Source: Nageia nagi
Taxonomy: Eukaryota; Pinophyta
Assembly (NCBI GenBank): GCA_050084985.1
Contig: JBITNC010000001.1
Span: 54,746,001 to 54,810,000 of the forward strand
Reading direction: 5' to 3'
Length of the DNA: 64,000 nt
Under the pieces are notes generated by a model that saw only the letters and a list, made by a program, of their open reading frames with translations, was not told the DNA's origin and did not search any database. Positions 36,685 through 49,996 of this stretch are shown one piece after another. The position numbers and the translations under genes were made by a program. Numbering within the stretch: position 1 is the first letter of the stretch; each line of letters opens with the position of its first letter.

Positions 36685-38227
36685 TGAAGTTTGAATTCTT
36701 ATTGAATTCATATTCATGATATCAACTTTACCTTTAGAAGGATTTTTGGTTGTATAGTCTTGATCTTTGTGTGCACTTGTTATGCTTAATCCTCCATGTG
36801 TGAGGAACTTGTTTAATTTATGTAGTTTTCTTCATCTTTTTGTGTACACGTTTATGTTTAGATACCCCTATATGATGAACTTATTTGTATACCTTAGAGC
36901 ATATGATGAATTTTTATAAACAGTATTTAGTTATCAATATGTGAGGAGCTAATATGTATATGGACACTATTTAGTTATCCATATGTGAGGAACTAATATG
37001 TGCATATATATTGTTTGCATCCATGTGTGAGGAACTAGTATGTGCATGTTCTTTAAGTTATCATATGCTTTGATCAACATATATTTTATTATACAACAAG
37101 TGACTTAGGTTTGTTTGGCATCTTTATGATGATTTATAGTGCACTATTTGATCAGTTTATGGATGGTATTATTTGATGTTGATATGAATTTATGTATGAT
37201 GGATCTAACTAATATTATTTATGAGCTTATTTTAGCTTGCAAGTTTTTTTCAAATATTATAGATTACTACTTAGAGTATGTAGGCTTATGGAGGCTAATC
37301 ATGTCAACATGTTGGTGAATGACTATTACTTGTATATTGAAACTATTTATGTTTGATATATTGTAAACCATTTATTTAAATGGTTATGTAGTTAAGCCTT
37401 GTCTAGATTGTATTACTTCTCAAGATATCAAGTTATCATATTCAATTGTATTTCTTATGGAGGAGAACTCTCTTACACTCTTTCTATCTGTTTCTTCTTT
37501 CTACCCCAATATTGCATTAAGAGGGATGGCTAGAACTAATAATGCACTAGTATATAAATTATTCTTTAGAAAGGTATCTCAAGAATAATATTCCTTCTCC
37601 TTATGTAATTCTTTATTTAATTCACTAGATACTTAAAAGTATTCCTAAATAAATTTTAAGTATTTAATGAATTAATATTGAAACTTGTTCCACATATGAA
37701 TATGCTTATTCTTTGATAATGGTATTTCCCTTAGGTAAAAGGGTGATCCAAAGTGATATTTTTGCCTATAAATTAAGGGATCTCCTCAAGCATTCTTCAC
37801 TCTAGTTTGAAGCATTGTAATATTGTCATGACCCTCTCTTTTACATTTTTACATGATTTGATTATTATGTATAAAGTATGGGTTATTGCATACTTACATT
37901 TTGAATAGTTGATATCATGTATTATTTATATATTTTTGATCTTGATATTATGCAAAAGAAGTTGATCACTACTGTGGTTTAATGTGATACAGGAAAATGT
38001 AGTCCTACAAGTGAACCACTTTACTCTTTGTATGGAGATGATTGGACACCGGTAGCCCACAAGGGGAGTTGCTTCACTTAGGTTTCATGAGCTTCTTGTG
38101 TGCTTATTCCCTTGTGCTAAATGTTTGTTAATTTTTCTATATTGAAGTTGTTATTAGAAAATATTTTGGCTTTTAGGATCATTGTTAGGTTGAGGAAAAT
38201 GATGGATTAGCCTAGTTCTCAACTTCA
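36685..38227 (+). repeat. 3' LTR of copia element D (1543 bp, single copy)
   Basis: It begins TGAAGTTTGAATTC directly after the polypurine tract and ends with AACTTCA, giving 7-bp inverted termini TGAAGTT/AACTTCA. A TATA-like CCTATAAATTAAGG lies near 37765. Three imperfect units of about 41 bases with ATGTGAGGA(A/G)CTA(A/G)TATGTG occur at 36938-37045. The end is set only by the terminal match, since no second copy is available. Confidence 0.6.
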
Positions 38228-38378
38228 TATCTACAAATTTTAAAATAATTTAAATTTAAATAAGTACACATGGAAGTAAATGCATTTTATCTTATTAGGC
38301 AATTTAAAATGCAAGAAAGAAAGAAAGAGAAATGCTAAATTGGCTTGCATTTAATTAAAAAGCTTTGGAAAAAAAAAA

Positions 38379-38780
38379 GTGCAATGGGATAAAAGAAAAA
38401 GAAACCAAATAGGTTTTATTTTGGTCATTGATGCATTTTTGGGGTTTTGCTTCCAGGAGAAACTTCCAATTGAAATTTTAGGAGAAAAATTCCTCAAGGA
38501 GGTTGAACAACCATACATGGCCTTATCTACTCCTATTTATCATGCTTTTTGTAATTTTCTTGGTTACTTGATTCTTGTAAGAGGAAAGGAAAGATTGAAG
38601 CAAGAGATCATTATGCATTTTGGGATTTTTCTGTGCACATCAAATAAAGTTTTCTCTATTTTGCATAAGTTTGAATTTGAGATTTGGTTATGGTTTTTAT
38701 GCACATTGTTATTTGGAAAGTATGGCAAATTTCATTTGCAAGTTTTCCTACATTTATGTAGAATAAAAAGGGATTTTTAA
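38379..38780 (+). other. Uncharacterised 133-codon ORF
   Basis: An open frame with mixed composition (MQWDKRKRNQIGFILV at the start, a C-terminal end rich in Leu/Phe). I recognise no domain, and the length is not far from chance in AT-rich DNA. It starts 150 bases after the element D LTR. Could be a remnant of a flanking repeat. Confidence 0.2.
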
Positions 38781-38789
38781 ATTATTTGT

Positions 38790-41500
38790 AATTCTAGAAT
38801 AATGTTTGAAATGCAAATTTTGGTTGTTTAATATTTCTCTTTGTTTAACCAAAAATGTAGACAAACCTAGAGAATTTTGGGTTTTAAATACAATCACAAA
38901 ATAGTGAATGTGTATTTTTCAATTGAAATTTAGATTTGTAAAAGTTGATCAAAATTTCAGTTTCAACTGCTCTAAGTGTAAAGCTTGGAAAAGGGAACAA
39001 AACCCATGTCTCTAGTGAATGGAGTATGAGGGGTGTGACCACGGACCCACCCCACCACACACCCATTAGTTTGTTTCTAAATGTTAAAAAAAATATAATT
39101 TAAATTTTAGATTATTAAATAATTTAAATTTGAAATATTTAAAGTTTTAAATTTAGTTTATTCAATTTCTTTTAAAATTAGATTTTAAAATATTAATTTT
39201 ATAATAGTTTAAAATGGGAATTTAAATAATTAAATATTTAAAAAAAAATAGATTTTAAATATTCATTTATTAATATTTAAAAGGGTTTTCAAATATTTAT
39301 TATTTTTTTAAGTATACATTAAAGGATTTTTTAAGTGTATATTGCTGAAAATATAACTTAAAAATAAAAGTAACTATTTTTTTCATTAGTTGTTATGTAA
39401 ATTTTAATGCTTTCAAGAAAGGTGAAATTAGTATATGAAGGGTGTTATCTTAATTAAGTTGGTTTTATTATGTTAAGATACTGCATTATTTATTTGATCA
39501 TTACTTGAATGTGTAATGTTCATCAAAGAATTAAACATGAAAGATAGTAGAGATCTTTTAAATGGAAAATAGTATGCATTTTTCACACTTTAATTTATAT
39601 ATTGAATGCATAAAATATGAAAATAGGATACATGTTATACCCAAGATGTTGGGAATAGTTATTCATTGGCCAAAATTAGGCATACCTATCATGTAAATGC
39701 ATTGCATGTTACCTTAGTGAAATACAAATAAAGTGTTATCTCTAATCCTGATAAGCATCTAGAAAGTGGTTCACTTCAAGGATGATTACCTTGGTGGTTC
39801 AAGGCTTGCGAGATGAAGAAAAATAGGATATCATATATTGAAAATTATAATTGTAATATTGTAAACTTATATCTAAACAAGATATGGAATATGTAACCAT
39901 TTGATCATATGATGTAATACTTCATGATTTGACTTGATAAATAGCATAGTTGGATATTTGTAAATGATTTTCATAGTTGGCATTTAATTGTATAGTTCAA
40001 CTTGTTATGAGCACAATGTATGAAATTTAATGTTAATTAGAAGTGGTCAATTATGTTTTTTTATCATTATAGTTTACATTTCAACAACACTCATTATCAA
40101 AGATAAGACTAGAAATTAAAATATGCTTTTTAATCAACATGTATTCTTGGATCATAGCCATAAATTGTTATCATTTAAGTAATGAAAGACTTATATGGAA
40201 AATGATTGGTTTAGATTTAACCTATATTTGTTAGAAAAATAAGATAGAAAATGTAAGCTAGTTTTACCTCTAAATTTAAACATCTAGTAAAGAATAATAG
40301 GTAGGTTATCATTTGATGAAAGTAGTAATTGCAAGAGTTATGGGTAGTGGTTACTATAGGTTAAAGTGGTGGTCTCTTGTGTGTATTATGGGTAGGTAAG
40401 AGTACATTAGTTAAGTTTAGGGTAGTGAAAATAACATTTATTTCCATCATAGAGGTGATAAGAATTTGATCCACTTGGCATACGCTATTAGATCATTATC
40501 ATGGGGTAGCATGAAGTGATGGGAAAAATATACCCTTATTAGGTGTATGGGCCTAAGAAGAACTTGAAGATCTGGTTGATATAGGTGAGATAAATATGGA
40601 ATATGTTTGAATCAGGAGTACTTAGTTGAATCAAGTGCATGATATGCATTGATGAAAATTGGCTATCACATGACTTGGGTAAAAATGGAAATTAATCATT
40701 TCCATCCACTTGAGCATATTTGTAGCAACTAGATTAGACTCAAATGTGGAATGCCAAAACCTATTATGCATATGAAATTGTGTTAACTTATAAAAATTAA
40801 TTATTTATGGTTTTGAGTTAGAATTTATATGGACATTTCAAATACTCTTATTCTAAAGAAGAATAGGAGGAGAGAATTTTAGTTTTATAAGAGAGTATTA
40901 TAAAGTATTGAGAAATAATAAAATCTAGCTAGATTAAAGTGGAGTTCTCTCTTGATAGAGAGGAAGCACTATATATCCTTGTCTCTTTCTCTTTTTTGTG
41001 TGTGTTATTAAGATTGTGTTCTCTTGAGTTGAAGTTAGGAGGATATCTTCAAGGTAATATTGGATGCAAGAGACTTTATCTCCTTTAGTTTCATATTACT
41101 CACTTTAGCTTTTAGCTTACAATAAACATTGTTTAGTAATTTTTCATCCTTGAAATGGTTAAACTAGTTGGCATCCCCTACAATATTTATCATACAACCA
41201 TTCCTTGCATACCCTACTATCATTACAATCCCTGAAATTGTTCAAAGCTTACATAAGTGAAAAAATAATAAGTTTTTTGGATTAATATTAAGAGGTAAAG
41301 GAGAACATAAAATATAGCTTAGAAATTACCTTATTATTGTGTTCATCAAAATTCATGTTTAGTTTCTTGAAACCTATCAAAAGAAACATGGAAGACTTTC
41401 AAATACTAAAGTATTACTTAGGAGCTTGCCTTAGGTTTATTCTCCAAGATTCTTTAAAAACATAAACTTTGTTTCAAATGTGTCAAGCTCCTAAGCACTC
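38790..41500. other. AT-rich intergenic DNA, no gene seen
   Basis: ATTTAAA-type low complexity occurs at 39080-39340. A TATA-like CACTATATATCC at about 40970 followed by a C/T-rich leader could belong to a solo LTR, but no ends were found. Confidence 0.35.
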
Positions 41501-41514
41501 ATTCAATATTTTTA

Positions 41515-41870
41515 ACAAAATTGGTATACCTTGGAGGATGTGACTAAAGAAAATATTACACTCAATAACCTTTGCAAGTATTCTTCCTATATGTACAACT
41601 CATGTAGCTTTAAAATAAGCATGGATGTTTATGGAAAAATAAATAGATGTGAATTTTGAATGCAATTGTGATGAAAATTCTAATAGATATGTATGCAAAA
41701 TTTAGGGTATAAAATAAAGAGACACCATATTATGGATTGCAATAATTATAAGCTATGTGCAGAATGGTTTTCATGAGGAGGCTCTAGAGGTTTTTGAGGG
41801 AATACAATGAAGTGTTGTTACATCAGATGTCATTATGATGAGTGCTTTGATAGATATTGTAGACACCTAG
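41515..41870 (+). pseudogene. Pentatricopeptide repeat (PPR) protein fragment
   Basis: PPR proteins bind organellar RNA. In shifting frames the sequence gives SITFASILPIC at about 41560-41592, KILIDMYAKF at about 41675-41705, and ISYVQNGFHEEALEVFEGI at about 41752-41808, followed by TSDVIMMSALIDIV. These are the successive signature blocks of PLS-type plant PPR proteins, in the right order and spacing for about three repeats. Several stops (TAA, TGA, TAG) and at least two frameshifts are present. There is no start, and no DYW end was found. Confidence 0.75.
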
Positions 41871-41874
41871 AAAT

Positions 41875-43380
41875 GATCCTTATTTTGATAAAAGAAATAA
41901 GGGAATAAAATTTAAAAAAAATAATAAAGTGTTTTAAACCCTTCTAGTCACTAGCGACCCAATACAATCATCGATGATTTGATCTAATCATCGACATCTA
42001 AACATAATCACCAGTGATCCTATAAATAGAATTTTTTAAAAAATATATAACATTAGGGTACTAGAAAATAAACCAGCAGACCTTGGATGACTCATCCTTG
42101 ATCCTACACCTTTCCCCATGTAGATAAACCTTATGATAAGGTGGAATGAGCTTTTTATCCTATCCTTAACCTCCATAATAGCAACTTTGGCCATCTCAAA
42201 ACTCTATAAATTAAACCTTTCCTAAGAAGAAAAGGATCAAAGTTTTATGCAATGATACTCTATTAAAATACACTCAGACTTGTAGTAGCTAATTGCATTA
42301 CATTTTTCTATATTTTCATACTTGTATTACATTGTACTTTAATATGTTTTTAATTATGTGAGCATGTATGCTTAATATGTTTCTTATTTATGTGTGTGTA
42401 AGATTTACAGGTGCATGATAATTGGTTTGAAAAAAAGAAATCCAAAAGAATACTGAGCAATCAAATATCATCATCAACATTTTCTTACAAGTTTTTAGAG
42501 ACACTATTGAAAGCTTACAAACATTAATACACCCATTTAGAGGAGGTTTAAGGGAACCTATATCTCCCTTTACTATAACAAAAGCCCTTAATATACAAGG
42601 CATTATTGTACATCACAAATCAACATGAGATTTTTCATTATAAACTAATTATTGAGGTTTATTCAAAATTCAATAAAAGAATTATTGTTGGTTGTAACAT
42701 GCTTTGTTCTATTTGGTGATACAGTTATTTTTTGGTAGTACATTCTAGATCTAGAAGGAGGGGCCTCACATACAAGCTACATCAAAAATAAAGCATATGG
42801 GGTATTTTTTGTGTTTTATTATTCATTTTTTGTATCTTGTGTCTTGTAATATTGTTACTAATTTCATATTATTTTTTATTTTATGTTCTCTACTTTTTGA
42901 TTATATAATTAATGATAATTGTTATCAAGCACCAACAACTATGGATAATTTCCAATGATTGGACTCAAGTGCCAATGATCAAGACTAAATTACCAATAAT
43001 TTTGACTGAAATTGTGAAACACCAACAACTAAAGACAGAGGGTATGCATTTCAACTTTCATCAATTCTAAAGCATAACTTAAGCACTAAAATGGAAAATG
43101 GAAATAAATTTCTTTTCTATTATTTCTTTTCTTAGATTGCATATAGGAAGGGTAAATGAATATTTAGGTGACATGCATCATTTTATTTTATTTTTAGTAA
43201 ATTGCATGAATGTTATTTATCTTTGTTTGCTTTGGGAGCATACCCACAAACTCATCTAAAATTTTCCATTACACTCGTGTATGCTCTCCCTTTATGCCAA
43301 AAGGTGATTTTAGGTGATCAAAATGGGTGTAATATGAAAAGAGTAAATTAACATTTTTATTTTCTCACTTTATCTCACTA
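41875..43380. other. Intergenic DNA, no gene seen
   Basis: No protein similarity. ACCAACAACTA-type short repeats with ATGATT occur around 42930-43030. Confidence 0.4.
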
Positions 43381-43890
43381 AGATTGGTAATGAACTCTCA
43401 TTAAATTACTTTTGCACTTGAAAGGAGGAATTAACTTTCATTAAGAATGGAATAAATATAAAGTTAATTTATTAAGGTTAAGGTATATTAAAATATAATT
43501 AAATTAGTTAATTTATTAGGTGGATATTTACCTTCACATTAAAACTCTTCTTGTCTACCTTACCACTCCGAAAGGAGGTTCAAGGATTGTAACTTGAAGA
43601 GGAGTTAAAGAACCTTATCTAAAGAAATTTACTTCACATTAAAACACTTCTTGTCTACCTCACCACTCTAAAAGGAGGTTGAAGGATTATGACTCAAAGA
43701 GGAGTTAAAATAATCTCATTTAAGGTAATTTACACTCACTTAATGGCTTCTTACATGTCTCATCCTATCTCTCCAAAAGGAGATCAAAGGTATATGTGAT
43801 TAGTAAGAGATGGTAATAAACCTCACATAATTACTTCTTCACTTGAAAGGAGTAAATGAATTTCATTAAGCTTTGGTTAAATAATTACAC
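43381..43890. repeat. Nested tandem repeats (100 bp x 2-3 inside a 420-bp duplication)
   Basis: TTCACATTAAAAC(T/A)CTTCTTG starts at 43533 and 43633, giving 100-bp units with AAAGGAGGTT and GAGGAGTTAAA. A more diverged third unit follows to about 43812. Blocks at 43387-43460 (GGTAATGAACTC...CACTTGAAAGGAG) recur at 43811-43880. Confidence 0.75.
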
Positions 43891-44640
43891 TAAAATGGTA
43901 ATGAATCTTGTGGGTTAGATTAAAACTCATTAATTAAAATACTATTTTTTCCACATTAAATGAAACATAATCAAAGACATGTATGTTGGGTTAGGTATAC
44001 TGATCATGAGTTCTTTTATTTGTTAAATACATATGCATGATACCTTTAACAATAAACATCAATGATTTGGAGGTGATGATCAACCATTGATTCTTATACT
44101 TCTTGTGTACCCATCACCACACAATAAGCTATAAAGCCAATCTTAGAGATGAATACCAGGTTTTAGGATAGAAGTCATCACTTTCCATTGGGTGACTATA
44201 AATAAGAAGGCTATGCTTTTATTCCACTATCAATATAGTCTTTAGCAACATTTCTCAAGCCCATTGCACTAAGGGGACCACCTTAAGTACCAAGATGGTT
44301 CTTCACCATAGATTTCCTATAGAATTCTAGCCTACCCTTGTTTAAACACCTAACTAGAAAAAATAATCTACGAAAATTAACAAAAATAAAATGAACAATT
44401 CACATTACTCATTAAGAGAGATTAATTTAGTTTATCAATAAAATTAGATAAGATAATCACACTGAAAAGATAAGTTCATAAATAGGTTATTTGTGCATAT
44501 ACTTATTTTTTTGATAATATAAATCAAAAATAAAAATGTAATTGCTATTAATGATGTTTGTTTTATTTTATTTCATGTTTATAAAAAAATAAAAACAAAA
44601 CTAAAAAGATATAAGGTTACAAAAAATAGAAGATAATGGT
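43891..44640. other. Intergenic DNA, possible 5' LTR remnant of the Tat element
   Basis: GACTATAAATAAGAAGG near 44205 looks like an LTR TATA box, and the stretch lies just upstream of the gag-like region. I found no matching downstream LTR and no primer site, so this is only a suggestion. Confidence 0.3.
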
Positions 44641-45463
44641 TAATACTCATTCTCAAATGCCTCATCAACAGTAAGATCCCTATGATGAAACTTACCAAGA
44701 AGGACAACCTAGTCATAGGTCTTATAGGTCTAGTAGAGATATATTAAGGAGAGGAACTCCTCAAGATATATATATGATACTTTAAATGAAGTAAGACAAA
44801 ATTTAATGTAGTTAAGGATTCATCATTCCTCTCACACTCATAATCTTCCATTAGATTTAACTTATCTAGCAGAAGATACACTGATAGGTAATGAGGAAGA
44901 AATCACTTTAAGGGCTATTACCCTATTACAAATGCATTCAACTTATGCCATATTACAAAAAGGTCCTTTTAAACCTAAGTATGATCACATTATGCATTAC
45001 ATACTAGATGTACATCTTGTTCAATCATATATAATATGAGATGATTACACCCTTCCACCATCTCTAGAAGGATGGAATAATTTGATGATAGAATTTTGAT
45101 ACATACAACCACTTTGGTATTTGAATCAAAGATCCATGATAGAGTGTATAATGATTCTTATCATATTCTAAAAACAAACATACCTACCCCTAATACTAGT
45201 CATTCTTCTTCTATCACTAGCCATATAAACCCTAGGACTACCCATACAACCTACTCTTAGGGAAACCTTGGATTAAAGACATGCAATGTATCACATCAAC
45301 ATATCATAACTATCAAAAATATATTCACAATGGAGTGGTACATTGTGTACTTGGAGATGAAAATCCATATTCCCATTGCAATTACACACATATTTTAGAA
45401 GAAATTGCTTTACTTTTTACTCATTATTTTACAATCCTTATAGTTCCTAATAAATATCAATAG
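44640..45463 (+). pseudogene. gag and protease remnant of the Tat element
   Basis: A gag-like frame covers about 44750-45120 (for example LDLTYLAEDTLIGNEEEITL near 44855-44915), with stops where Gln is plausible. The protease end is at 45245-45463: LGKPWIKDMQCITSTYHNYQ followed by HNGVVHCVLGDENPY matches the segment after the flap in Tat proteases. The catalytic Asp-Thr/Ser-Gly region upstream was not recognised. Confidence 0.6.
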
Positions 45464-46559
45464 TAGATATTGATAAAAAGGTTCTTTTCTAAGTTCATTA
45501 AAAGGGAAGGATCCTATTGATATTGAAATACCTCATATACCAAAGATTAAAAAGGATCTATTACCAAAAATAGAATCAACACTCTTAGAAAAATGAACAT
45601 GGGAATAAAGAGCATGAAAGTTAGATGAAGTAAGCAAAGCCTCATTATCAAAAGCATCTTGTCCCAAAAATGCATCGAATAATGACAGTGTAATAAAACA
45701 TGAACTATATAATATCTATCCTATGACTATAAGATTAACAAATTATGGAATAGGGGAGTTTAGCATTGATGATGTCATTTTTAACATCCCTATAGCCCAA
45801 GAAATAGGAAAACCTAAAGAGTCTCCTAGTATACTAGGATAATTAATACCACTAGGGTAGTTACCTAATGAAACATTTTTTGTATAACATTGTCCAATAG
45901 AACCACCTATCCTCCCTTTACCTCAATCCAATGAAGGTATCTTCTATTATTTATTAGAATACTTATCACTATATGTAAGATCATTTATCCAAAGATACTT
46001 TGATAGATGTCAATGGAAAGGATAAGGTTTAGAATGATATGAATAAGGACCTAGTTACACCATTGATATTCATTACCAATTGCCTAGTGATAAAATAGGA
46101 TTAGGTTATAAAAATAAAAACCAAGGAGTATTCAGTTCTAAGATAATTGAACTAAAACCAGAAGCTAAAATCTTTGAAAAATCATGTGAAACACCTAAAT
46201 GGATGATATGGAGTCTGTAATGTTACACTTAGGAGGATTATATTTAGATATATCAATTAATATGGTGTAAATCATGGAAATATATGATAACCTTATATAT
46301 AAAATAGATTTTGATTAGTCTATAAATGACAAGTTTGAGATAATAGGCTCAAAAACTTCAAATAGCTCTTGCTCATACTTTTTGGTAGATGAAGAAACTA
46401 CAGACTTTACATTGATTCCTAAATAACCTATAATTTAAGATTTCAAAAATATAGATGCAATCATATGAAATTTGGGCTTCAATATTAATACCACCTTAGA
46501 ATACCAATATGAAAGGTGAGGATGAGGAATAAAATGCAAATTATAATAATTGGATTCCA

Positions 46560-47560
46560 ATACCCAACCAATTGGAGGAAGGAACTCACATGTTAATTGA
46601 AGAGACCATTAAGGTTGATCTAAGTGATGATCCTAACAAACCTAAAATCATTAAATTAGGGAAATACCTTACTAAAAGGGAAAGGAAAGAGTTCATCACA
46701 ATACTCAAAGAAAAATAAGAAATATTTGCATGGTCATATGTCGATATACTTGGACTTGATCCAAACTTAGTAGTGCATAATCCTGGTATAAAGGAGGGTT
46801 CAAAATCTGTTAAATAGAAATTACAAAAAAATGCATCCTACAATTGCCTTGATGGTAAACTAAGAGTTCCAAAAAATATTAGAGGTTAAGTTTATCCATC
46901 CTATTGATTATTCTGATTAGATTTCTAATATGGTACCAGTCAAGAAATCCATTAGGAATATTTAAATATGCACAAATTTTAGAGATGTGAATAAAGCATG
47001 CCCTAAAGATGACTTTACTCTACCAAACATAGATAATTTATTCAATTATATTATAATATATGAAATGTTTTCACTCATGGATGGGCTTTTAGGATACAAC
47101 CAAATTAAAGTAGCATCAGAAGACCAACATAAAATTGCATTCATAATACCTTGGGGAACATTTTGTTATAAAGTAATACCTTTTGCATTGAAACATATTG
47201 GAGCTACCTATCAAAGGGCCATGACATACATTTTTCATGATTACATGCATGATATTATAGAGGATTACATAGATTAAATATTGGCTAAATTAAAAATATA
47301 GGAAGATCATCCCAAAGTACTTGTCAAAATATTTGATCGATTACTAGAACATAAGATCTGATTGAACTCAAAAAAATGTATTTTTGGAGTAACATCTGAG
47401 AAATTTTTAGGTTTCATTATCTCTAGGTAAGGAATTTAAGTATATCCTAACAAGATAAAATAAATAACAAATATTTTACCCCCCTCAAATGTAATGCAAC
47501 TACAAAACTTGCAAGGTGAGTTACAAGCCATAAGGCATTTCATTTCTTGGTTATCAAATA
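46560..47560 (+). pseudogene. Reverse transcriptase of the Tat element
   Basis: The lead-in shows REFKEFITIL-like residues and EIFAWSYVDILGLDPNLVVH at about 46720-46780, the conserved entry to Tat RT. The core at 46987-47277 has NKACPKDDFTLPNIDNL, SLMDGLLGYNQIKVA and IIPWGTFCYKVIPFALK. The active box reads Tyr-Ile-Asp-stop where Tyr-Val-Asp-Asp is expected, so it is lost. Thumb residues follow in another frame. Confidence 0.85.
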
Positions 47561-48010
47561 GATGTAAATCTTTTAACAAACTCTTAAAGAAAGGGATTAC
47601 ATTTCACTGGGAAAATGAATAACAAAATTTTTTTGATGAAATAAAGTGCCGTCTCCTTTCACCACCTATTTTAGTACCACCTAAGCATGGAGCACCATTC
47701 CTATTATATATATCTGCTACAAAAATAGTCTTAGGAACTATGCTTGCATAAAAGAATGAGAATAATAAAGAAAAAGCAATATATTACCTTAGTCAAAATT
47801 TGGTTGGCTATGAGATTAAATATATATATACTTGGAAAAATTATGCTTAGCGGTAGTATTTGCAAGGAAAAAATTAAGACATTACATACTAAACCATACC
47901 ACATATGTAATCACAAAAGCATATCCTTTGAAATATATGATGAATAAAACTTATCAAAATGCAAGAACATCTAAATGGATCATGCATTTAAGTTAATTTG
48001 ACTTACTTTT
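47560..48010 (+). pseudogene. First RNase H domain of the Tat element
   Basis: ISATKIVLGTMLA at about 47710-47748 is followed by KEKAIYYLSQNLVGYEIKY at about 47770-47825, the standard blocks of the Ty3 RNase H. The frame is then lost (WKNYA..., then decayed KLRHYI-like residues near 47870). Confidence 0.8.
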
Positions 48011-48159
48011 CATAAGTTAGAAATCAATCAAAGGATAATTCATAGCTAACTATCTCATTGAGGCACCATTAACCAGTGATAATCCACTCATCATAAAATT
48101 ACTAGATGAACATGTATTCCAATTAGATGAAATGGAAACCCCCATAGAATCTAAATATG

Positions 48160-48460
48160 GTTGGGATATGGTAATCTTTTTTGATGGATCAAGATGTGAA
48201 AAAAGTGAAGGTGTGGGTTTCATGTTCATTACACCCTAAGGAGTTCCCATATCCTATTCTTTTAAGATTAATTTTCTATGTACGAACAATAATGTTGAGT
48301 ATGAAGCTTTAATCTTAGCTATAAAAACTACCATAAAATTAAAGTTAAGAAAATTTAAATTTATTGGTGACTCATTATTAATTGTAAACTAATTCAAATA
48401 AATCTTCTAATGTAAGGAACCTTTGCTACAAAAATATAAGATATGGTAAATAATCTACTA
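48160..48460 (+). pseudogene. Second, archaeal-type RNase H domain of the Tat element
   Basis: WDMVIFFDGSRCEKSEGVGF near 48163-48222 has the Phe-Asp-Gly-Ser catalytic start. NNNVEYEALILAIKT near 48285-48330 holds the Glu of the second motif, and KFIGDSLLIVN near 48358-48390 holds the third Asp. Two TAA codons interrupt it. This domain is additional to the one at 47560-48010. Confidence 0.8.
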
Positions 48461-48639
48461 TCATCTTTCAAAAAATATGATTTAGAATCAATACCACAAT
48501 CAACTAATAGATTTGTTGATGCTATGGCTTCCATTGGATCTTTAATGCCTACAAATCCTAATCAAAAAATGATCCCTATTGAGATTATTCAAATCACCCA
48601 ATCCTCAATAGAGTCAAACAAATTCTAACATGTAGTTCT

Positions 48640-49936
48640 ATACATCACAATGGAAGATAAAAATTTGTGGCATACGCAATTGTTTAAATTTTTAAGAGAT
48701 GGTGTGTTACCTAAAGATTTAATGAAATAATCTAGAAAAGAATTTAAGATAAAAGCCTTTCACTTTTGCATGATAGGATATGTATTGTACCATAGGGGTT
48801 TTTATGGGATATTACTTAGATGTTTAGAGTGGCTTGATTCAAAAATCGCTATTTCATGCACACATGATGGAATTTAGGGAGGACATTTTAGTGGTTCCAT
48901 AATTACAAAATGATTAATTTGTATGGGATAATATTGTCTTACTATGGAACATGACTATATGAAATATGTTAAAAATTATGTTAAATATCAACAACATGCC
49001 AATCTACTTAATCAATGTTCATATACATTACAACCCATGCAATCATTGTGGCCATTCTCAAAATGGGCATTAGATTTGATAAGTCAAATATCCCCTATTT
49101 CCTCATGAGGTCATAGGTTTATTATAATTGCTACTAAATATTTTATAAAATGGGTAGAATACATCCCCATGATTTCAATAAAAGGGCCAAAAGATATCAA
49201 AATTCATACAAAACCATATTATATGTCATTTTGAAATTCCTACTCAAATTATCATTGATAATGGAAAAAAAATTCAAAAGCAAGGAAGTCCAAGCTTTAT
49301 GTAAAGGATATCATATCTGATTAAGCTTCATGACATCTTACTATTCCTAAGTGAATGGTCAAGTTGAAGCCACCAATAAAACTATTTGTATCATTTTATT
49401 GAAAATTGTTGATGATTCCCATTGAGATTGGCATGCAAGGATTCCACATGCATTATGGGCATATCGAACTAGTATTCAAACTCCTATTGGAGAAACCCCA
49501 TTTTCTTTAGTATATGGGGTAGAAATGGTACTACCCTTAGAAATAAAAAGTTACTCTCTATGAATTGCCCTACAAGATTATATCATAAATGAAATAGCTC
49601 TTCAAATAATATTAGATCAATTGCTACGTCTAAATGAAAGAAGAGTTAATGCCTTAAATATTTGCGAACCTATCAAAATCATATTAAATGAGCTTTTGAT
49701 AAAAGATTCAAAGATAATGAATTTAATATAGGGGATTTAGTTTTAAAATAAAACCAACAAACTTCTCAAATGTAACAATAACTTCATGACAAATTTGCCC
49801 CTAACTGATTAGGACCCTATATAATTAAAAGAAAGTTCAAATCTGGAGCTTATCATTTAGTTGATATGGAAGGTAACGAATAGCATAAAACTATAAACAT
49901 CATTTAATTGATATATTGTAAATATTATTTTAAATT
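48640..49936 (+). pseudogene. Integrase of the Tat element
   Basis: Seen in order are HDGI-GGHFSGS (zinc-binding region, about 48862-48897), WPFSKWALDLI near 49050-49082 with the first catalytic Asp, a decayed NGQVEATNKT region near 49345-49380 with the Glu, LWAYRTSIQTPIGETPFSL near 49455-49510, RVNALN near 49640-49660, and the end GAYHLVDMEGNE near 49848-49885. The frame changes several times. Confidence 0.82.
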
Positions 49937-49996
49937 AAATCAAAAAAAAATATTTTTTCTCAAACTTATACATATTTAATATATTTGAAATAGAAA

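Larger units (their letters stand above)
36285..38227 (+). mobile_element. Truncated copia element D: RNase H end plus 3' LTR
   Basis: Only the 3' end of a Ty1/copia element is present. A decayed RNase H is followed by the polypurine tract AAGGGGGAA (36676-36684) and an LTR. No integrase or RT was found upstream, where the minisatellites begin, so the element is truncated at its 5' side. Confidence 0.72.
44640..49936 (+). mobile_element. Tat-lineage Ty3/gypsy retrotransposon, decayed
   Basis: In order are a gag-like region, protease end, RT with the NKACPKDDFTLPNID signature typical of Tat elements, RNase H, a second (archaeal-type) RNase H, and integrase with its C-terminal part. The two RNase H domains are the hallmark of the Tat group. 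LTRs were not identified. Every domain is broken by stops or frameshifts. Confidence 0.85.

Noticed and set aside
38884-39066. 60-codon minus-strand ORF with a Gly-rich start
   Set aside because: Short, no recognisable motif, in low-complexity DNA.
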